From JAAGZL01 sp050288625 (lineage in GTDB: Bacteria > Pseudomonadota > Gammaproteobacteria > Chromatiales > Chromatiaceae): a stretch of 34,730 nt of DNA. Below the pieces are notes generated by a model, which saw only the letters and a list, made by a program, of their open reading frames with translations, was not told the origin of the DNA and did not search any database. Shown piece by piece: positions 16,900-26,304 of the stretch (position 1 is the stretch's first letter; every line of letters begins with the position of its first letter). Made by a program: the position numbers and the translations under genes. Location: positions 1 through 34,730 of the forward strand of contig JBNKEE010000028.1 of NCBI GenBank assembly GCA_050288625.1. The letters are read 5' to 3'.

Positions 16900-16914
16900 A
16901 ATTAGTAGAAGTTC

Positions 16915-19467
16915 ATGACAGAGTTTGCCAAAGAAGTATTACCCGTAAATTTAGAAGACGAGATGCAGCACTCCTACCTCGAATACGCTATGAGCGTAAT
17001 CGTAGGGCGTGCGCTACCTGATGTTAGAGATGGTCTGAAACCGGTTCACCGACGTGTCCTGTTCGCTATGAGTGAACTGGGTAATGACTGGAACAAACCG
17101 TATAAAAAATCCGCCAGGGTCGTAGGTGATGTAATCGGTAAATATCATCCACACGGTGATACCGCCGTGTATGACACTATCGTACGTATGGCCCAGCCGT
17201 TCTCACTGCGGTACATGCTGGTAGATGGGCAGGGCAACTTCGGTTCTGTGGATGGAGATGCACCAGCCGCCATGCGTTACACAGAGGTGCGCATGGCAAG
17301 GATCGCCCATAGCATGTTGGACGATCTGGATAAGGATACGGTCGAGTACACTGCAAACTACGATGAATCTGAGCACGAGCCGACGGTTCTACCGGCCCGT
17401 TTCCCCAACCTGTTGGTCAACGGTTCCGCCGGTATTGCGGTCGGCATGGCCACAAATATACCGCCACACAACCTTACCGAGACCATAAATGGTTGTGTTG
17501 CACTGATAGATAATCCTGAGTCATCGATCGAGGAACTGATGCAGCATATTCCGGGGCCGGATTTTCCTACCGCTGCCCTGATCAACGGCGCCCAGGGGAT
17601 ATACGAGGCGTATAAAACAGGACGCGGGCGAGTTTACATCCGGGCCAGAACCATTGTCGAGGAGTACGATTCAGGCAATCGCCAGCGGATCGTGATCACC
17701 GAATTGCCATATCAGGTAAATAAGGCTCGATTACTGGAGAAGATTGCTGAACTGGTAAAGGATAAACGTGTTGAAGGCATCACTGGTATACGCGATGAAT
17801 CGGACAAGGACGGCATGCGCGTTGTGATTGAGCTGCGTCGTGGTGAAGTCTCAGAGGTGGTACTGAACAATCTTTATCAGCACACCCAGCTGCAGAATGT
17901 GTTTGGTATAAATATGGTGGCGTTGGTAGATGGCCAGCCGCGTCTGTTGAATTTGAAGCAGATGCTGGAGTACTTCATACGCCATCGCCGTGAGGTGGTT
18001 ACCAGGCGCACCCTATTCGAACTGCGCAAGGCTAGAGATCGTGCTCATATTTTGGAAGGCCTGGCCGTGGCTTTAGCCAATATTGATGAGGTGATCGCAC
18101 TGATTAAGGCTGCCAAAAGCCCAGCCGAGGCCAAACAGGAGTTGTTATCCCGCCATTGGCAGTCCGGAACTGTTGAGTCCATGTTGTCGCGAGCTGGTGC
18201 AGATGCATCTAAACCGCAGGATCTTGAGCCTCACTACGGACTTGGTGATCAGGGCTATCTCTTGACCGAGGTCCAAGCCCAGGCCATCCTGGATCTAAGA
18301 TTGCACCGCCTAACCGGTTTGGAACAGGATAAGATTCTGAATGAGTATGGCGAAATCCTAGATAAGATAGAGTCTCTATTAGAAATCCTCTCCAATGCCG
18401 ATCGTCTGATGCAGGTAATTAGAGATGAGCTGGTGGAGATGCGTGATCAATATGGCGATGCGCGCAGAACCGAGATCATGGAGTCACATCTGGATCTGAC
18501 CCTGGAAGATCTAATCACAGAAGAAGATGTGGTGGTGACACTGTCTCATGCTGGCTATGCCAAGGCCCAACCCATGGATGTGTATCAGGCACAGCGTCGC
18601 GGTGGTAAAGGTAAATCTGCTACCACCACCAAGGATGAGGATTTTATTGATCAGCTATTTGTGGCCAGCACTCATGACACCATTCTCTGTTTCTCCAATC
18701 GTGGACGCGTGTACTGGCTAAAGGTATATCAACTGCCACAGGCCGGGCGTGGGGCCAGGGGTAAACCGATAAATAATATCCTTCCGTTGGAGGAGGGTGA
18801 GCGCATCAACGCGGTCCTGCCGATCCGGGAGTATAGTGAAGATCTATATGTCTTTATGGCCACCAGTTCCGGCACGGTCAAAAAGACAGATCTGGTCAAT
18901 TTCTCCCGACCCAGGGCCAGCGGTATTATAGCTGTGGATCTTAGGGATGATGATCAGCTAATCGGAGTAGCCATCACCGACGGAACCAAGGATGTTATGC
19001 TGTTTACTACTGCGGGCAAGGCTATTAGGTTTAACGAGTGCCACGTACGTCCTATGGGGCGTACGGCGTGCGGTGTCAGAGGGGTAAAACTGGCGGAAGG
19101 GCAGTCGGTTATCTCCTTGATCATTGCCGAGGACGACAAAACGGTACTTACCATTACTGAGAACGGTTTCGGTAAACGTACTGCCCTGGATCAGTACTCT
19201 GCCAAGGGACGTGGCGGTATGGGAATGATTTCAATCAAGACATCGGAACGTAATGGCAGCCAAGTAGGAGCCGAACTGGTAGCTGATGACGACGAGGTTA
19301 TGTTGATCACCGATGGTGGTACCCTGGTAAGGATTAGGGTGTCTGACGTATCTGTAATGGGGCGTGATACTCAAGGCGTAAAAGTCATCAATGTTAGCGA
19401 TGGGGAGCGCCTTATCGGCATTGAGCGCATAGCATCTATTGATTCGGATGAAGAATGCGAAGAATAA
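16915..19467 (+). CDS. gyrA: DNA gyrase subunit A
   Basis: The breakage-reunion subunit of gyrase, which introduces negative supercoils with GyrB. At 850 residues it is near the E. coli length (875). Numbering is identical to E. coli through the active site: the catalytic tyrosine is Tyr122 (AAMRYTEVR). The quinolone-resistance region reads HPHGDTAVYDTIVRMAQ, so position 83 is Thr and 87 is Asp. The GyrA box QRRGGKG, needed for DNA wrapping, is in the second half, followed by the six-bladed C-terminal beta-pinwheel and an acidic tail (DSDEECEE). The mtnA-gyrA-serC order is conserved in Pseudomonas and relatives. Confidence 0.99.
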   Translation: MTEFAKEVLPVNLEDEMQHSYLEYAMSVIVGRALPDVRDGLKPVHRRVLFAMSELGNDWNKPYKKSARVVGDVIGKYHPHGDTAVYDTIVRMAQPFSLRYMLVDGQGNFGSVDGDAPAAMRYTEVRMARIAHSMLDDLDKDTVEYTANYDESEHEPTVLPARFPNLLVNGSAGIAVGMATNIPPHNLTETINGCVALIDNPESSIEELMQHIPGPDFPTAALINGAQGIYEAYKTGRGRVYIRARTIVEEYDSGNRQRIVITELPYQVNKARLLEKIAELVKDKRVEGITGIRDESDKDGMRVVIELRRGEVSEVVLNNLYQHTQLQNVFGINMVALVDGQPRLLNLKQMLEYFIRHRREVVTRRTLFELRKARDRAHILEGLAVALANIDEVIALIKAAKSPAEAKQELLSRHWQSGTVESMLSRAGADASKPQDLEPHYGLGDQGYLLTEVQAQAILDLRLHRLTGLEQDKILNEYGEILDKIESLLEILSNADRLMQVIRDELVEMRDQYGDARRTEIMESHLDLTLEDLITEEDVVVTLSHAGYAKAQPMDVYQAQRRGGKGKSATTTKDEDFIDQLFVASTHDTILCFSNRGRVYWLKVYQLPQAGRGARGKPINNILPLEEGERINAVLPIREYSEDLYVFMATSSGTVKKTDLVNFSRPRASGIIAVDLRDDDQLIGVAITDGTKDVMLFTTAGKAIRFNECHVRPMGRTACGVRGVKLAEGQSVISLIIAEDDKTVLTITENGFGKRTALDQYSAKGRGGMGMISIKTSERNGSQVGAELVADDDEVMLITDGGTLVRIRVSDVSVMGRDTQGVKVINVSDGERLIGIERIASIDSDEECEE

Positions 19468-19527
19468 ATAGGGCGCCAGCTTTCTTATAAATTCATTTAA
19501 ATAATAAATCTTGGAGATCTTATAAAA

Positions 19528-20610
19528 ATGTCCAGAGTCTACAATTTTAGCGCCGGTCCTGCGGTTCTTCCACAAGAGGTACTACAACAGGCAAAGGACG
19601 ATATGCTCGACTGGCATGGCAGCGGTATGTCTGTGATGGAGATGAGCCACCGAGGTAAGGAATTCAGCTCTATTGCCGCTGAGGCTGAGGCAGATCTGCG
19701 TGAGTTGATGGCAATTCCGGATAACTATAAGGTCATGTTTTTGCAGGGGGGTGCTTCTTCCCAGTTTGCTGCCATCCCTATGAACCTGTTGCGAGGCAAG
19801 AGTACGGCAGATTATATCGTTACCGGTTCCTGGTCTAAGAAGGCCATTGCAGAAGCGAAACGCTATTGCGAGGTTAATGTTGCTGCCACCACGGAAGAAT
19901 CAAAATTTACCACTACACCTGCACAGGGTGATCTTGCTCTATCTGTCGATGCGTCCTATGTGCACTACACACCGAATGAGACCATACAGGGCGTTGAGTT
20001 TCCGTATATTCCTGATACAGGAGATGTGCCGCTGGTAGCGGACATGTCTTCAACCATACTGTCGCGTCCTGTGAATGTTTCTAAATATGGGATGATCTAT
20101 GCCGGTGCCCAGAAGAATATCGGCCCAGCTGGTTTGACGGTAGTCATAGTTAGGGATGATCTGATTGGTGATGCCCTGCCGGAGACGCCAACCATGTTTA
20201 ATTATGCCACGATGTCCGATGGTGGTTCTATGTACAACACCCCGCCCACCTATGGTTGGTATCTTGCCGGCCTGGTATTCAAGTGGTTGAAAAAGAATGG
20301 CGGACTGCAGGCCATGGCAGAGGTGAACGAGCGTAAGGCGGCAAAGTTATATGCTGCAATTGACGCTTCTGATTTTTACAGCAATCCTGTTGTTCCTAAT
20401 AGCCGTTCCTGGATGAACGTACCATTTGTCCTGGCCAACTCTGATCTTGATGCGGCTTTCCTGAGCGAGGCGAAAGAGGCAGGTCTAGTTACCCTAAAGG
20501 GCCACAGATCAGTGGGTGGCATGCGTGCCAGTATATACAATGCTATGCCCGAGGAAGGGGTAGAGGCATTGATCGAGTTTATGGCGGACTTTGAAAAACG
20601 AAATGGATAA
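19528..20610 (+). CDS. serC: Phosphoserine aminotransferase
   Basis: A PLP enzyme that makes phosphoserine from 3-phosphohydroxypyruvate and also acts in pyridoxal phosphate synthesis. The 360 residues match the family (362 in E. coli). The opening YNFSAGPAVLPQEVL, MEMSHRGKEF and GGASSQFAAIPMNL are typical. The PLP lysine is in MIYAGAQKNIGPAGLTVVI. A clear ribosome binding site (TTGGAG) precedes ATG 19528. The PGDH gene follows after 47 bases, so two consecutive serine-pathway steps are adjacent. Confidence 0.98.
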   Translation: MSRVYNFSAGPAVLPQEVLQQAKDDMLDWHGSGMSVMEMSHRGKEFSSIAAEAEADLRELMAIPDNYKVMFLQGGASSQFAAIPMNLLRGKSTADYIVTGSWSKKAIAEAKRYCEVNVAATTEESKFTTTPAQGDLALSVDASYVHYTPNETIQGVEFPYIPDTGDVPLVADMSSTILSRPVNVSKYGMIYAGAQKNIGPAGLTVVIVRDDLIGDALPETPTMFNYATMSDGGSMYNTPPTYGWYLAGLVFKWLKKNGGLQAMAEVNERKAAKLYAAIDASDFYSNPVVPNSRSWMNVPFVLANSDLDAAFLSEAKEAGLVTLKGHRSVGGMRASIYNAMPEEGVEALIEFMADFEKRNG

Positions 20611-20657
20611 TTGCGACAAAATATGTGTGCGCAAAATAAATAAAAAGGTAGACAAGC

Positions 20658-21824
20658 ATGTATAAGATTCAAACCTTGAACAATATATCTGTGGTTGGAC
20701 TGGATAGGCTGCCACGTGACAACTATGAGATTGCATCTGAGATCTCAAGCCCTGACGCGATTCTGTTGCGTTCCTATAAGATGCACGATATGGAGATACC
20801 GGGGAGTGTAAAGGCCATCGGTCGTGCTGGTGCGGGTACCAACAATATTCCTGTTGATCGCATGACTGAAATGGGTATCCCAGTATTTAATGCTCCTGGC
20901 GCAAACGCCAATGCAGTTCGCGAACTTGTCCTGGCCGGTATGCTCATGGCCTGCCGTAATCTTGGTAAGGCCTGGGATTTTGCCCGAGGCCTGGAGGGAG
21001 ATGATGCCGAGATCACAAAACAGGTGGAGGCAGGCAAGAAAAACTTCGTTGGATTCGAACTGCCAGGACGAACCTTGGGCGTTGTTGGTTTGGGTGCTAT
21101 TGGCGTGAAGGTGGCCAATGCGGCACGCGCACTGGGCATGAATGTTATCGGTTACGACCCAACCATCACCAAAAAGAGTGCTTGGCAGTTGTCATCGGAT
21201 GTCGCTGAAGCCTTGAGTGTGGATGATCTGTTGTCCAAGTCTGACTTTATCACCTTTCATGTGCCGTTGATCGATTCCACTAAAAACATGATCAACACTG
21301 ATCGCATCAAGATAATGAAGGACAATGCCGTTATTCTTAACTTTTCCCGTAACGGCATCATTGACGATGAGGCAGTCGTGCCGGCTCTAGATGCAGGTAA
21401 GCTCTATGCTTATGTGTGTGATTTTCCCAGCAACCTTCTAAAGAATCATCCAAAGTGCATAACCATGCCGCATCTGGGTGCATCCACAGGTGAGGCAGAA
21501 GTCAACTGTGCCGTGATGGTGGCAGAACAGGTGCGTGATTATTTGGAAAATGGCAATATCAGCAATTCTGTCAACTTCCCCGCAATACGCCTTGGCAGAA
21601 ATGGTGGTTTTCGTTTGGCGGTGGTGAATTCCAATGTGCCCAATATGTTGGGGCAGATTTCGACCGATCTGGCAAACGCTGGTTTGAATATCATGGATAT
21701 GGTGAATAAGTCACGCGGAGATATAGCAATGACTCTTCTGGATGTGGATAAAGAGCCTGATCAGAAGACCCTTGATCTTATCCTTGGTATTAACGGCGTT
21801 CTTTCTGTAAGGTGTTTGGGATAA
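20658..21824 (+). CDS. serA: D-3-phosphoglycerate dehydrogenase, ACT-domain type
   Basis: The first step of serine synthesis, supplying the SerC substrate. The 388-residue protein has a D-isomer-specific 2-hydroxyacid dehydrogenase core. Its Rossmann motif is VVGLGAIGVKVANAA; the catalytic Arg is in NFSRNGIIDDEAV and the catalytic His in MPHLGASTGEAE. A C-terminal ACT domain (about residues 315-388, LAVVNSNVPNMLGQISTDLANAGLNI) probably senses serine. The sequence is of the short-form PGDH group with an N-terminus lacking the extra E. coli segment. In Pseudomonas, serC is followed directly by pheA, so this gene is an addition to the cluster. Its specific substrate rests on context and ACT architecture. 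Confidence 0.92.
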   Translation: MYKIQTLNNISVVGLDRLPRDNYEIASEISSPDAILLRSYKMHDMEIPGSVKAIGRAGAGTNNIPVDRMTEMGIPVFNAPGANANAVRELVLAGMLMACRNLGKAWDFARGLEGDDAEITKQVEAGKKNFVGFELPGRTLGVVGLGAIGVKVANAARALGMNVIGYDPTITKKSAWQLSSDVAEALSVDDLLSKSDFITFHVPLIDSTKNMINTDRIKIMKDNAVILNFSRNGIIDDEAVVPALDAGKLYAYVCDFPSNLLKNHPKCITMPHLGASTGEAEVNCAVMVAEQVRDYLENGNISNSVNFPAIRLGRNGGFRLAVVNSNVPNMLGQISTDLANAGLNIMDMVNKSRGDIAMTLLDVDKEPDQKTLDLILGINGVLSVRCLG

Positions 21825-21856
21825 TCGGCTAAATATATGCGGATCACTCATTAGCT

Positions 21857-22942
21857 ATGGATGAGAAAGAAAAATTACAGCAGATACGAAAGCGTATAGA
21901 TTCTCTGGATGAGCAGATTCAGGAGTTGATCAATCAGCGTGCCAGCGCAGCCCAAGAGGTGGCTAAGGTTAAGAGTAATGAAGATGGCGATGCTTTCTTC
22001 TACCGTCCTGAACGTGAGGCCAGTGTCCTTGCGGCAATAAAGGAGCGCAATAAGGGACCTGTGGGTGACGAGGAGATGACCAGGCTGTTTCGTGAGATCA
22101 TGTCAGTATGCCTGGCCCTGGAACAGCCCCTGCGCATCGCTTTTCTGGGGCCGGAAGGAACGTTCACACAATCGGCAGCGCTGAAACACTTCGGTCATTC
22201 AGTTGAGACGGTTGCCCTTGCATCAATTCCAGATATATTCAGGGATGTAGAGTCAGGCGCTTGCCACTATGGGGTAGTTCCTGTCGAAAACTCCACTGAG
22301 GGCGTGATCAGCCATACCCTGGATATGTTCCTCAATTCAAGCCTACAGATCTGTGGTGAAGTTAGTCTGCGTATCCACCATCATCTGATGAGTAATGAGA
22401 AAGATTTGTCTTCGATCAAGAAAGTCTATTCCCATCAGCAGTCTCTGGCCCAGTGTCGCTTGTGGTTGGATAGAAATATACATCATGCAGAATTGTTGCC
22501 TGTAGGAAGCAATGCTGAAGCTGCACGTCTTGCCAGCAGCGAGCTAAACTCTGCGGCGATTGCCGGAGAGATGGCTGCCGAGATATATGAACTCGGTTAT
22601 TTGGCAGAGAGCATCGAGGATGAGCCAGATAATACCACTAGGTTTCTTGTCATAGGCCGCCAGAGCGTGGCAATGAGTGGCAGGGATAAAACAACACTGC
22701 TGCTGTCTGCGCGCAATGTGGCAGGTAGTCTAAACACCTTGCTTAGCCCTCTGGCCAAACACAACATAAGCATGACGCGGATCGAGTCTAGACCATCCAG
22801 GCGCGGTACTTGGGACTATGTGTTCTTTGTTGATATAGAAGGCCATAAGGACAGTCCTAATGTGGCTCGCGCCCTGGAAGAGCTCAAGGCGGATGCCAGC
22901 CTGTTTAAGATACTGGGTTCTTTCCCTATGGCGGTACTCTAG
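21857..22942 (+). CDS. pheA: Bifunctional chorismate mutase / prephenate dehydratase (P-protein)
   Basis: It converts chorismate to prephenate and then to phenylpyruvate, the route to phenylalanine. Domains in order over 361 residues are: AroQ-type chorismate mutase (1-90, LQQIRKRIDSLDEQIQELIN); prephenate dehydratase (about 93-270, LGPEGTFTQSAALKHFG, VVPVENSTEGVI, and the catalytic TRFLVIG motif); and an ACT domain (about 280-355) with ESRPSRRGTWDYVFFVDIEGH, the phenylalanine-binding ESRP motif. Feedback inhibition by phenylalanine is therefore expected. The gap to hisC is 21 bases. Confidence 0.98.
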   Translation: MDEKEKLQQIRKRIDSLDEQIQELINQRASAAQEVAKVKSNEDGDAFFYRPEREASVLAAIKERNKGPVGDEEMTRLFREIMSVCLALEQPLRIAFLGPEGTFTQSAALKHFGHSVETVALASIPDIFRDVESGACHYGVVPVENSTEGVISHTLDMFLNSSLQICGEVSLRIHHHLMSNEKDLSSIKKVYSHQQSLAQCRLWLDRNIHHAELLPVGSNAEAARLASSELNSAAIAGEMAAEIYELGYLAESIEDEPDNTTRFLVIGRQSVAMSGRDKTTLLLSARNVAGSLNTLLSPLAKHNISMTRIESRPSRRGTWDYVFFVDIEGHKDSPNVARALEELKADASLFKILGSFPMAVL

Positions 22943-22963
22943 CCTGTTTGGGCCATCACTTTC

Positions 22964-24079
22964 ATGGGTACCACTACTAATCAATTCGTAAAACAGGCTG
23001 CTGCAGGTGTCGCGCATCTTAATCCTTATGTGCCTGGCAAGCCGATCTCTGAGTTGGAACGCGAATTAGGCATAAAGGATTCCGTGAAGCTGGCCTCAAA
23101 CGAAAACCCACTTGGATGCAGTCCACTGGCTTTAGAGGCGATCAGGGGTGAGTTTGGAGAGATTGGTCGTTATCCTGATGGTGGTGGATTCGAACTACGT
23201 CGCGCCCTAGCTGGAAAACATGGGATAGATTCTGCTTGTATCACTCTGGGTAACGGTTCTAACGATGTGCTGGATATGATCGCTCGGGTATTCCTGGGTC
23301 CGGGCAAGGAATCTCTATTTTCGCAACACGCCTTTGCTGTCTATCCCCTAAGTAGTCAGGCAGTGGGGGCAGAACTTAAGGTTGCACCAGCCAAGGATTA
23401 TGGCCACGATCTGAGCGCCATGTCCGCTATGGTCAACGAACACACCGGTGTAATCTGGATCGCCAATCCTAATAATCCGACTGGTAATTGGCTTGGTGCT
23501 AGTGAACTGCGCTTATTCCTCGAATCTGTCCCGGCAGAAATAATCGTTGTGGTGGATGAGGCCTACATTGAGTATGTGGATGAGTCTGATTACCCAGATA
23601 CATCCCAGTGGCTACAGGATTTCCCCAATCTGATCGTAACCCGCACCTTCTCCAAGGCATACGGCCTGGCCAGCTTGCGCGTGGGTTACGGCCTGTCCCA
23701 TCCTGACGTTGCTGATCTGCTTAATCGAGTGCGTCAGCCGTTTAATGTCAATTCCATGGCCTTGGCTGCGGCCAGGGCAGCGTTAATTGATCAGGAATTT
23801 ATTGAGCGAGCGGTAGAGGTTAATAGGCAAGGGATGTCTCAACTCAAACATGGATTTGATGCCATGGGACTGGAGTATATTCAGTCTGTGGGTAATTTTA
23901 TTTCGGTGGATGTGAATAGGCCTGGGGCTGAGATTGATCAGGCCTTGCTGCGGGAAGGTTGCATTGTGCGGCCTATTGCTGGCTATGGTCTGCCAACTCA
24001 CCTGCGAGTATCCATTGGTCTGCAGCAAGAGAATGAAAGGCTACTCGTTTCCTTGAATAAGGTACTAGGAAAATGTTGA
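22964..24079 (+). CDS. hisC: Histidinol-phosphate aminotransferase
   Basis: A class II PLP aminotransferase that transaminates imidazole-acetol phosphate in histidine synthesis. In this cluster it probably also acts on aromatic keto acids, as known for some hisC2 products. The 371 residues contain the LASNENPLG opening, NPNNPTGNW, VVDEAYIEY and the PLP lysine in TRTFSKAYGLASLRVGYG. Its position between pheA and tyrA is the same as Pseudomonas hisC2. It overlaps the start of tyrA by 7 bases, so translation is coupled. Confidence 0.96.
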   Translation: MGTTTNQFVKQAAAGVAHLNPYVPGKPISELERELGIKDSVKLASNENPLGCSPLALEAIRGEFGEIGRYPDGGGFELRRALAGKHGIDSACITLGNGSNDVLDMIARVFLGPGKESLFSQHAFAVYPLSSQAVGAELKVAPAKDYGHDLSAMSAMVNEHTGVIWIANPNNPTGNWLGASELRLFLESVPAEIIVVVDEAYIEYVDESDYPDTSQWLQDFPNLIVTRTFSKAYGLASLRVGYGLSHPDVADLLNRVRQPFNVNSMALAAARAALIDQEFIERAVEVNRQGMSQLKHGFDAMGLEYIQSVGNFISVDVNRPGAEIDQALLREGCIVRPIAGYGLPTHLRVSIGLQQENERLLVSLNKVLGKC

Positions 24080-24954
24080 TTAAGAGACTATCCATAATAG
24101 GTGTAGGTCTCATAGGTGGATCACTGGCGCGTGCCCTGCGTGCTGCTGGTGAAGTTGGCGAAATTGTCGGTTGTGGCCGTGGCCGAGCTAATCTGGAAGA
24201 GGCCGTCAAACTAGGTGTTATTGATAGTTATACCCATAATGTGAGTGAGGCTGTGGAAGGTGCCGACATGATCTTCATGGCCGTGCCTCTGGGCGCTATG
24301 CGCGATACATTTGTAGCTATGCAGGGACACCTGTTAGATGGTGCAATCATTACCGATGGCGGCAGCAGTAAAGGTAGCGTGGTAGAAGATTGTCGGGCTG
24401 TATTCGGAAAAGATCTTCCAGAGTTTGTGCCTGGTCATCCGATCGCAGGTACAGAGAATAGTGGAGTCGAGTCCTCCTTTGCCGAACTCTATCAGAATAG
24501 AAGGGTAATACTTACCCCTACGGAAAACACATCAAGCAATGCTGTACAGCGTGTAACCGCTATGTGGGAGGAGTGCGGTGGCGATGTGACCATTATGTCA
24601 GTAGAACATCATGATGAGGTTTTGGCTGCAACCTCACATCTTCCACATATGCTGGCGTTTGCTTTGGTTGATTCGCTGGCGCGTATGAAAGAGAACGATG
24701 AGATATTCCGCTATGCTGCTGGTGGTTTTCGGGATTTTACCCGTATCGCTTCATCCAGCCCGGTTATGTGGCGCGACATCTGTATAGCAAATCGTTATGC
24801 TCTGAGCGCCATAATGAAGGGCTATATTGGTGATATGAATGAACTGGCGGAGACAATCGCACAGGGTGATGGTGAACGTTTGCTTGAGATATTTGAGCGC
24901 GCCAAAGAGTCGCGAGACAAATATGTAGACGGGATCCTTGATTCGACCGAATAG
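24073..24954 (+). CDS. tyrA: Prephenate / arogenate dehydrogenase
   Basis: It oxidises prephenate (or arogenate) for tyrosine synthesis. The 293-residue protein begins with a dinucleotide-binding motif (IIGVGLIGGSLARALR), then AVPLGAMRD and GHPIAGTENSGVESS, which holds the catalytic His. HHDEVLAATSHLPHMLAFAL supplies the second conserved His. It has no chorismate mutase or ACT domain. In Pseudomonas the homologue is fused to AroA in one polypeptide; here the two are separate genes 21 bases apart. Cofactor preference and use of arogenate cannot be read from the sequence. Confidence 0.95.
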   Translation: MLIKRLSIIGVGLIGGSLARALRAAGEVGEIVGCGRGRANLEEAVKLGVIDSYTHNVSEAVEGADMIFMAVPLGAMRDTFVAMQGHLLDGAIITDGGSSKGSVVEDCRAVFGKDLPEFVPGHPIAGTENSGVESSFAELYQNRRVILTPTENTSSNAVQRVTAMWEECGGDVTIMSVEHHDEVLAATSHLPHMLAFALVDSLARMKENDEIFRYAAGGFRDFTRIASSSPVMWRDICIANRYALSAIMKGYIGDMNELAETIAQGDGERLLEIFERAKESRDKYVDGILDSTE

Positions 24955-24975
24955 TGTCATCACACGAGGTATGCA

Positions 24976-26304
24976 TTGAGTTCGTCTAGTAATCTTATAT
25001 ATAGCGTCAGACCAGGCGGTATTCTCACCGGTAGTCTGCGTGTGCCTGGCGATAAATCTATCTCCCACCGTTCCATCATGCTGGGATCATTGGCAGAAGG
25101 TACGACCAATGTTACTGGCTTCCTAGAAGGGGAAGATAGCCTCGCCACCCTGAATGCATTCCGTGCCATGGGAGTACGGATCGAGGGGCCAGATGATGGA
25201 AGGGTAGTTATACATGGTTTAGGTATGCGTGGCCTAGGCCAACCCCAATCAGATCTGTATCTTGGTAATTCTGGTACTTCAATGAGACTTCTATCAGGAC
25301 TTTTGGCCGGCCAGAGTTTTGATAGCACATTAACCGGTGATAGTTCACTGTCCAGCCGACCAATGCGTCGGGTAATCGAACCGCTAACAAAGATGGGTGC
25401 TCAGATAGTATCTACCGAAGATGGCGCCGCTCCACTAATTATTAAGGGTGGATCTAACCTCAGAGGTATTGACTACCAGATGCCTATGGCCAGTGCACAG
25501 GTTAAATCATCTTTGTTATTGGCTGGACTTTATGCACAAGGTACGACCAGCGTCACTGAGCCAGCTCCAACTAGAGATCACACCGAGCGTATGTTGCACG
25601 GGTTTGGTTATCAGGTGTTGCGTGACGGTAGTCGCATAAGTCTGGATGGTGGTGGAAAACTCACGGCTTGTGATATTGACGTACCTGCGGATATTTCGTC
25701 TGCCGCATTCTTTCTTGTGGGTGCCAGCATTGCGCCTGACTCAGATGTGGTGTTAGAGCATGTAGGTATCAATCCGACTAGAGATGGGGTTATAAATATA
25801 CTTCGGCTGATGGGCGCAGATATTGCTGTGATGAACAGAAGAGAGGTCGGAGGAGAACCGGTAGCGGATATCAGGGTAAAATCTGCCAGACTGAAGGGGA
25901 TTAAGATACCTAAAAATCAGGTACCTTTAGCGATCGATGAATTTCCAGCAATATTCATAGCCGCCGCCTGTGCGGACGGTGAAACCGTTCTGACCGGAGC
26001 CGAAGAGCTGAGGGTCAAGGAGAGTGACCGTATTCAGGTTATGGCTGATGGCCTGTTTTCTCTTGGAATAGATGCTCAAGCCACTCATGATGGGATAAGG
26101 ATCCAGGGTGGTTATCTACGAGGAGGCCAGGTGGAGAGCCATGGAGATCACAGGATAGCCATGTCATTTGCCATGGCCGCGCTGCGGGCAAATGGTGATA
26201 TAAGAATCAATGATTGTCGTAATGTGGATACCTCCTTTCCGGGATTTGTGGGTTTAGCCGCCCAAACTGGGCTAATGATAACGGCAGGAGAAGAGGCCTT
26301 ATAA
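24976..26304 (+). CDS. aroA: EPSP synthase (3-phosphoshikimate 1-carboxyvinyltransferase), class II-like
   Basis: The penultimate step of chorismate synthesis, joining shikimate 3-phosphate and PEP. At 442 residues it has RVPGDKSISHRS (substrate-binding Lys), YLGNSGTSMRLLSGL, TGDSSLSSRPM, SAQVKSSLLLAG, NPTR, and RVKESDRI. The SAQxK and NxxR motifs, and ISHRS instead of class I VSNRA, place it with class II enzymes, many of which tolerate glyphosate. The glycine of GNSGT, replaced by Ala in the well-known CP4 enzyme, is kept. The start is a TTG at 24976 with GAGG upstream. No other start codon occurs between the in-frame stop at 24952 and the conserved core. It overlaps cmk by one base. Confidence 0.96.
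   Translation: MSSSSNLIYSVRPGGILTGSLRVPGDKSISHRSIMLGSLAEGTTNVTGFLEGEDSLATLNAFRAMGVRIEGPDDGRVVIHGLGMRGLGQPQSDLYLGNSGTSMRLLSGLLAGQSFDSTLTGDSSLSSRPMRRVIEPLTKMGAQIVSTEDGAAPLIIKGGSNLRGIDYQMPMASAQVKSSLLLAGLYAQGTTSVTEPAPTRDHTERMLHGFGYQVLRDGSRISLDGGGKLTACDIDVPADISSAAFFLVGASIAPDSDVVLEHVGINPTRDGVINILRLMGADIAVMNRREVGGEPVADIRVKSARLKGIKIPKNQVPLAIDEFPAIFIAAACADGETVLTGAEELRVKESDRIQVMADGLFSLGIDAQATHDGIRIQGGYLRGGQVESHGDHRIAMSFAMAALRANGDIRINDCRNVDTSFPGFVGLAAQTGLMITAGEEAL

Noticed and set aside
24971..24979. ATG CAT TGA mini-ORF just before aroA
   Set aside because: The ribosome binding site is only a few bases away and fits the TTG at 24976 better; a two-codon frame is likely chance.
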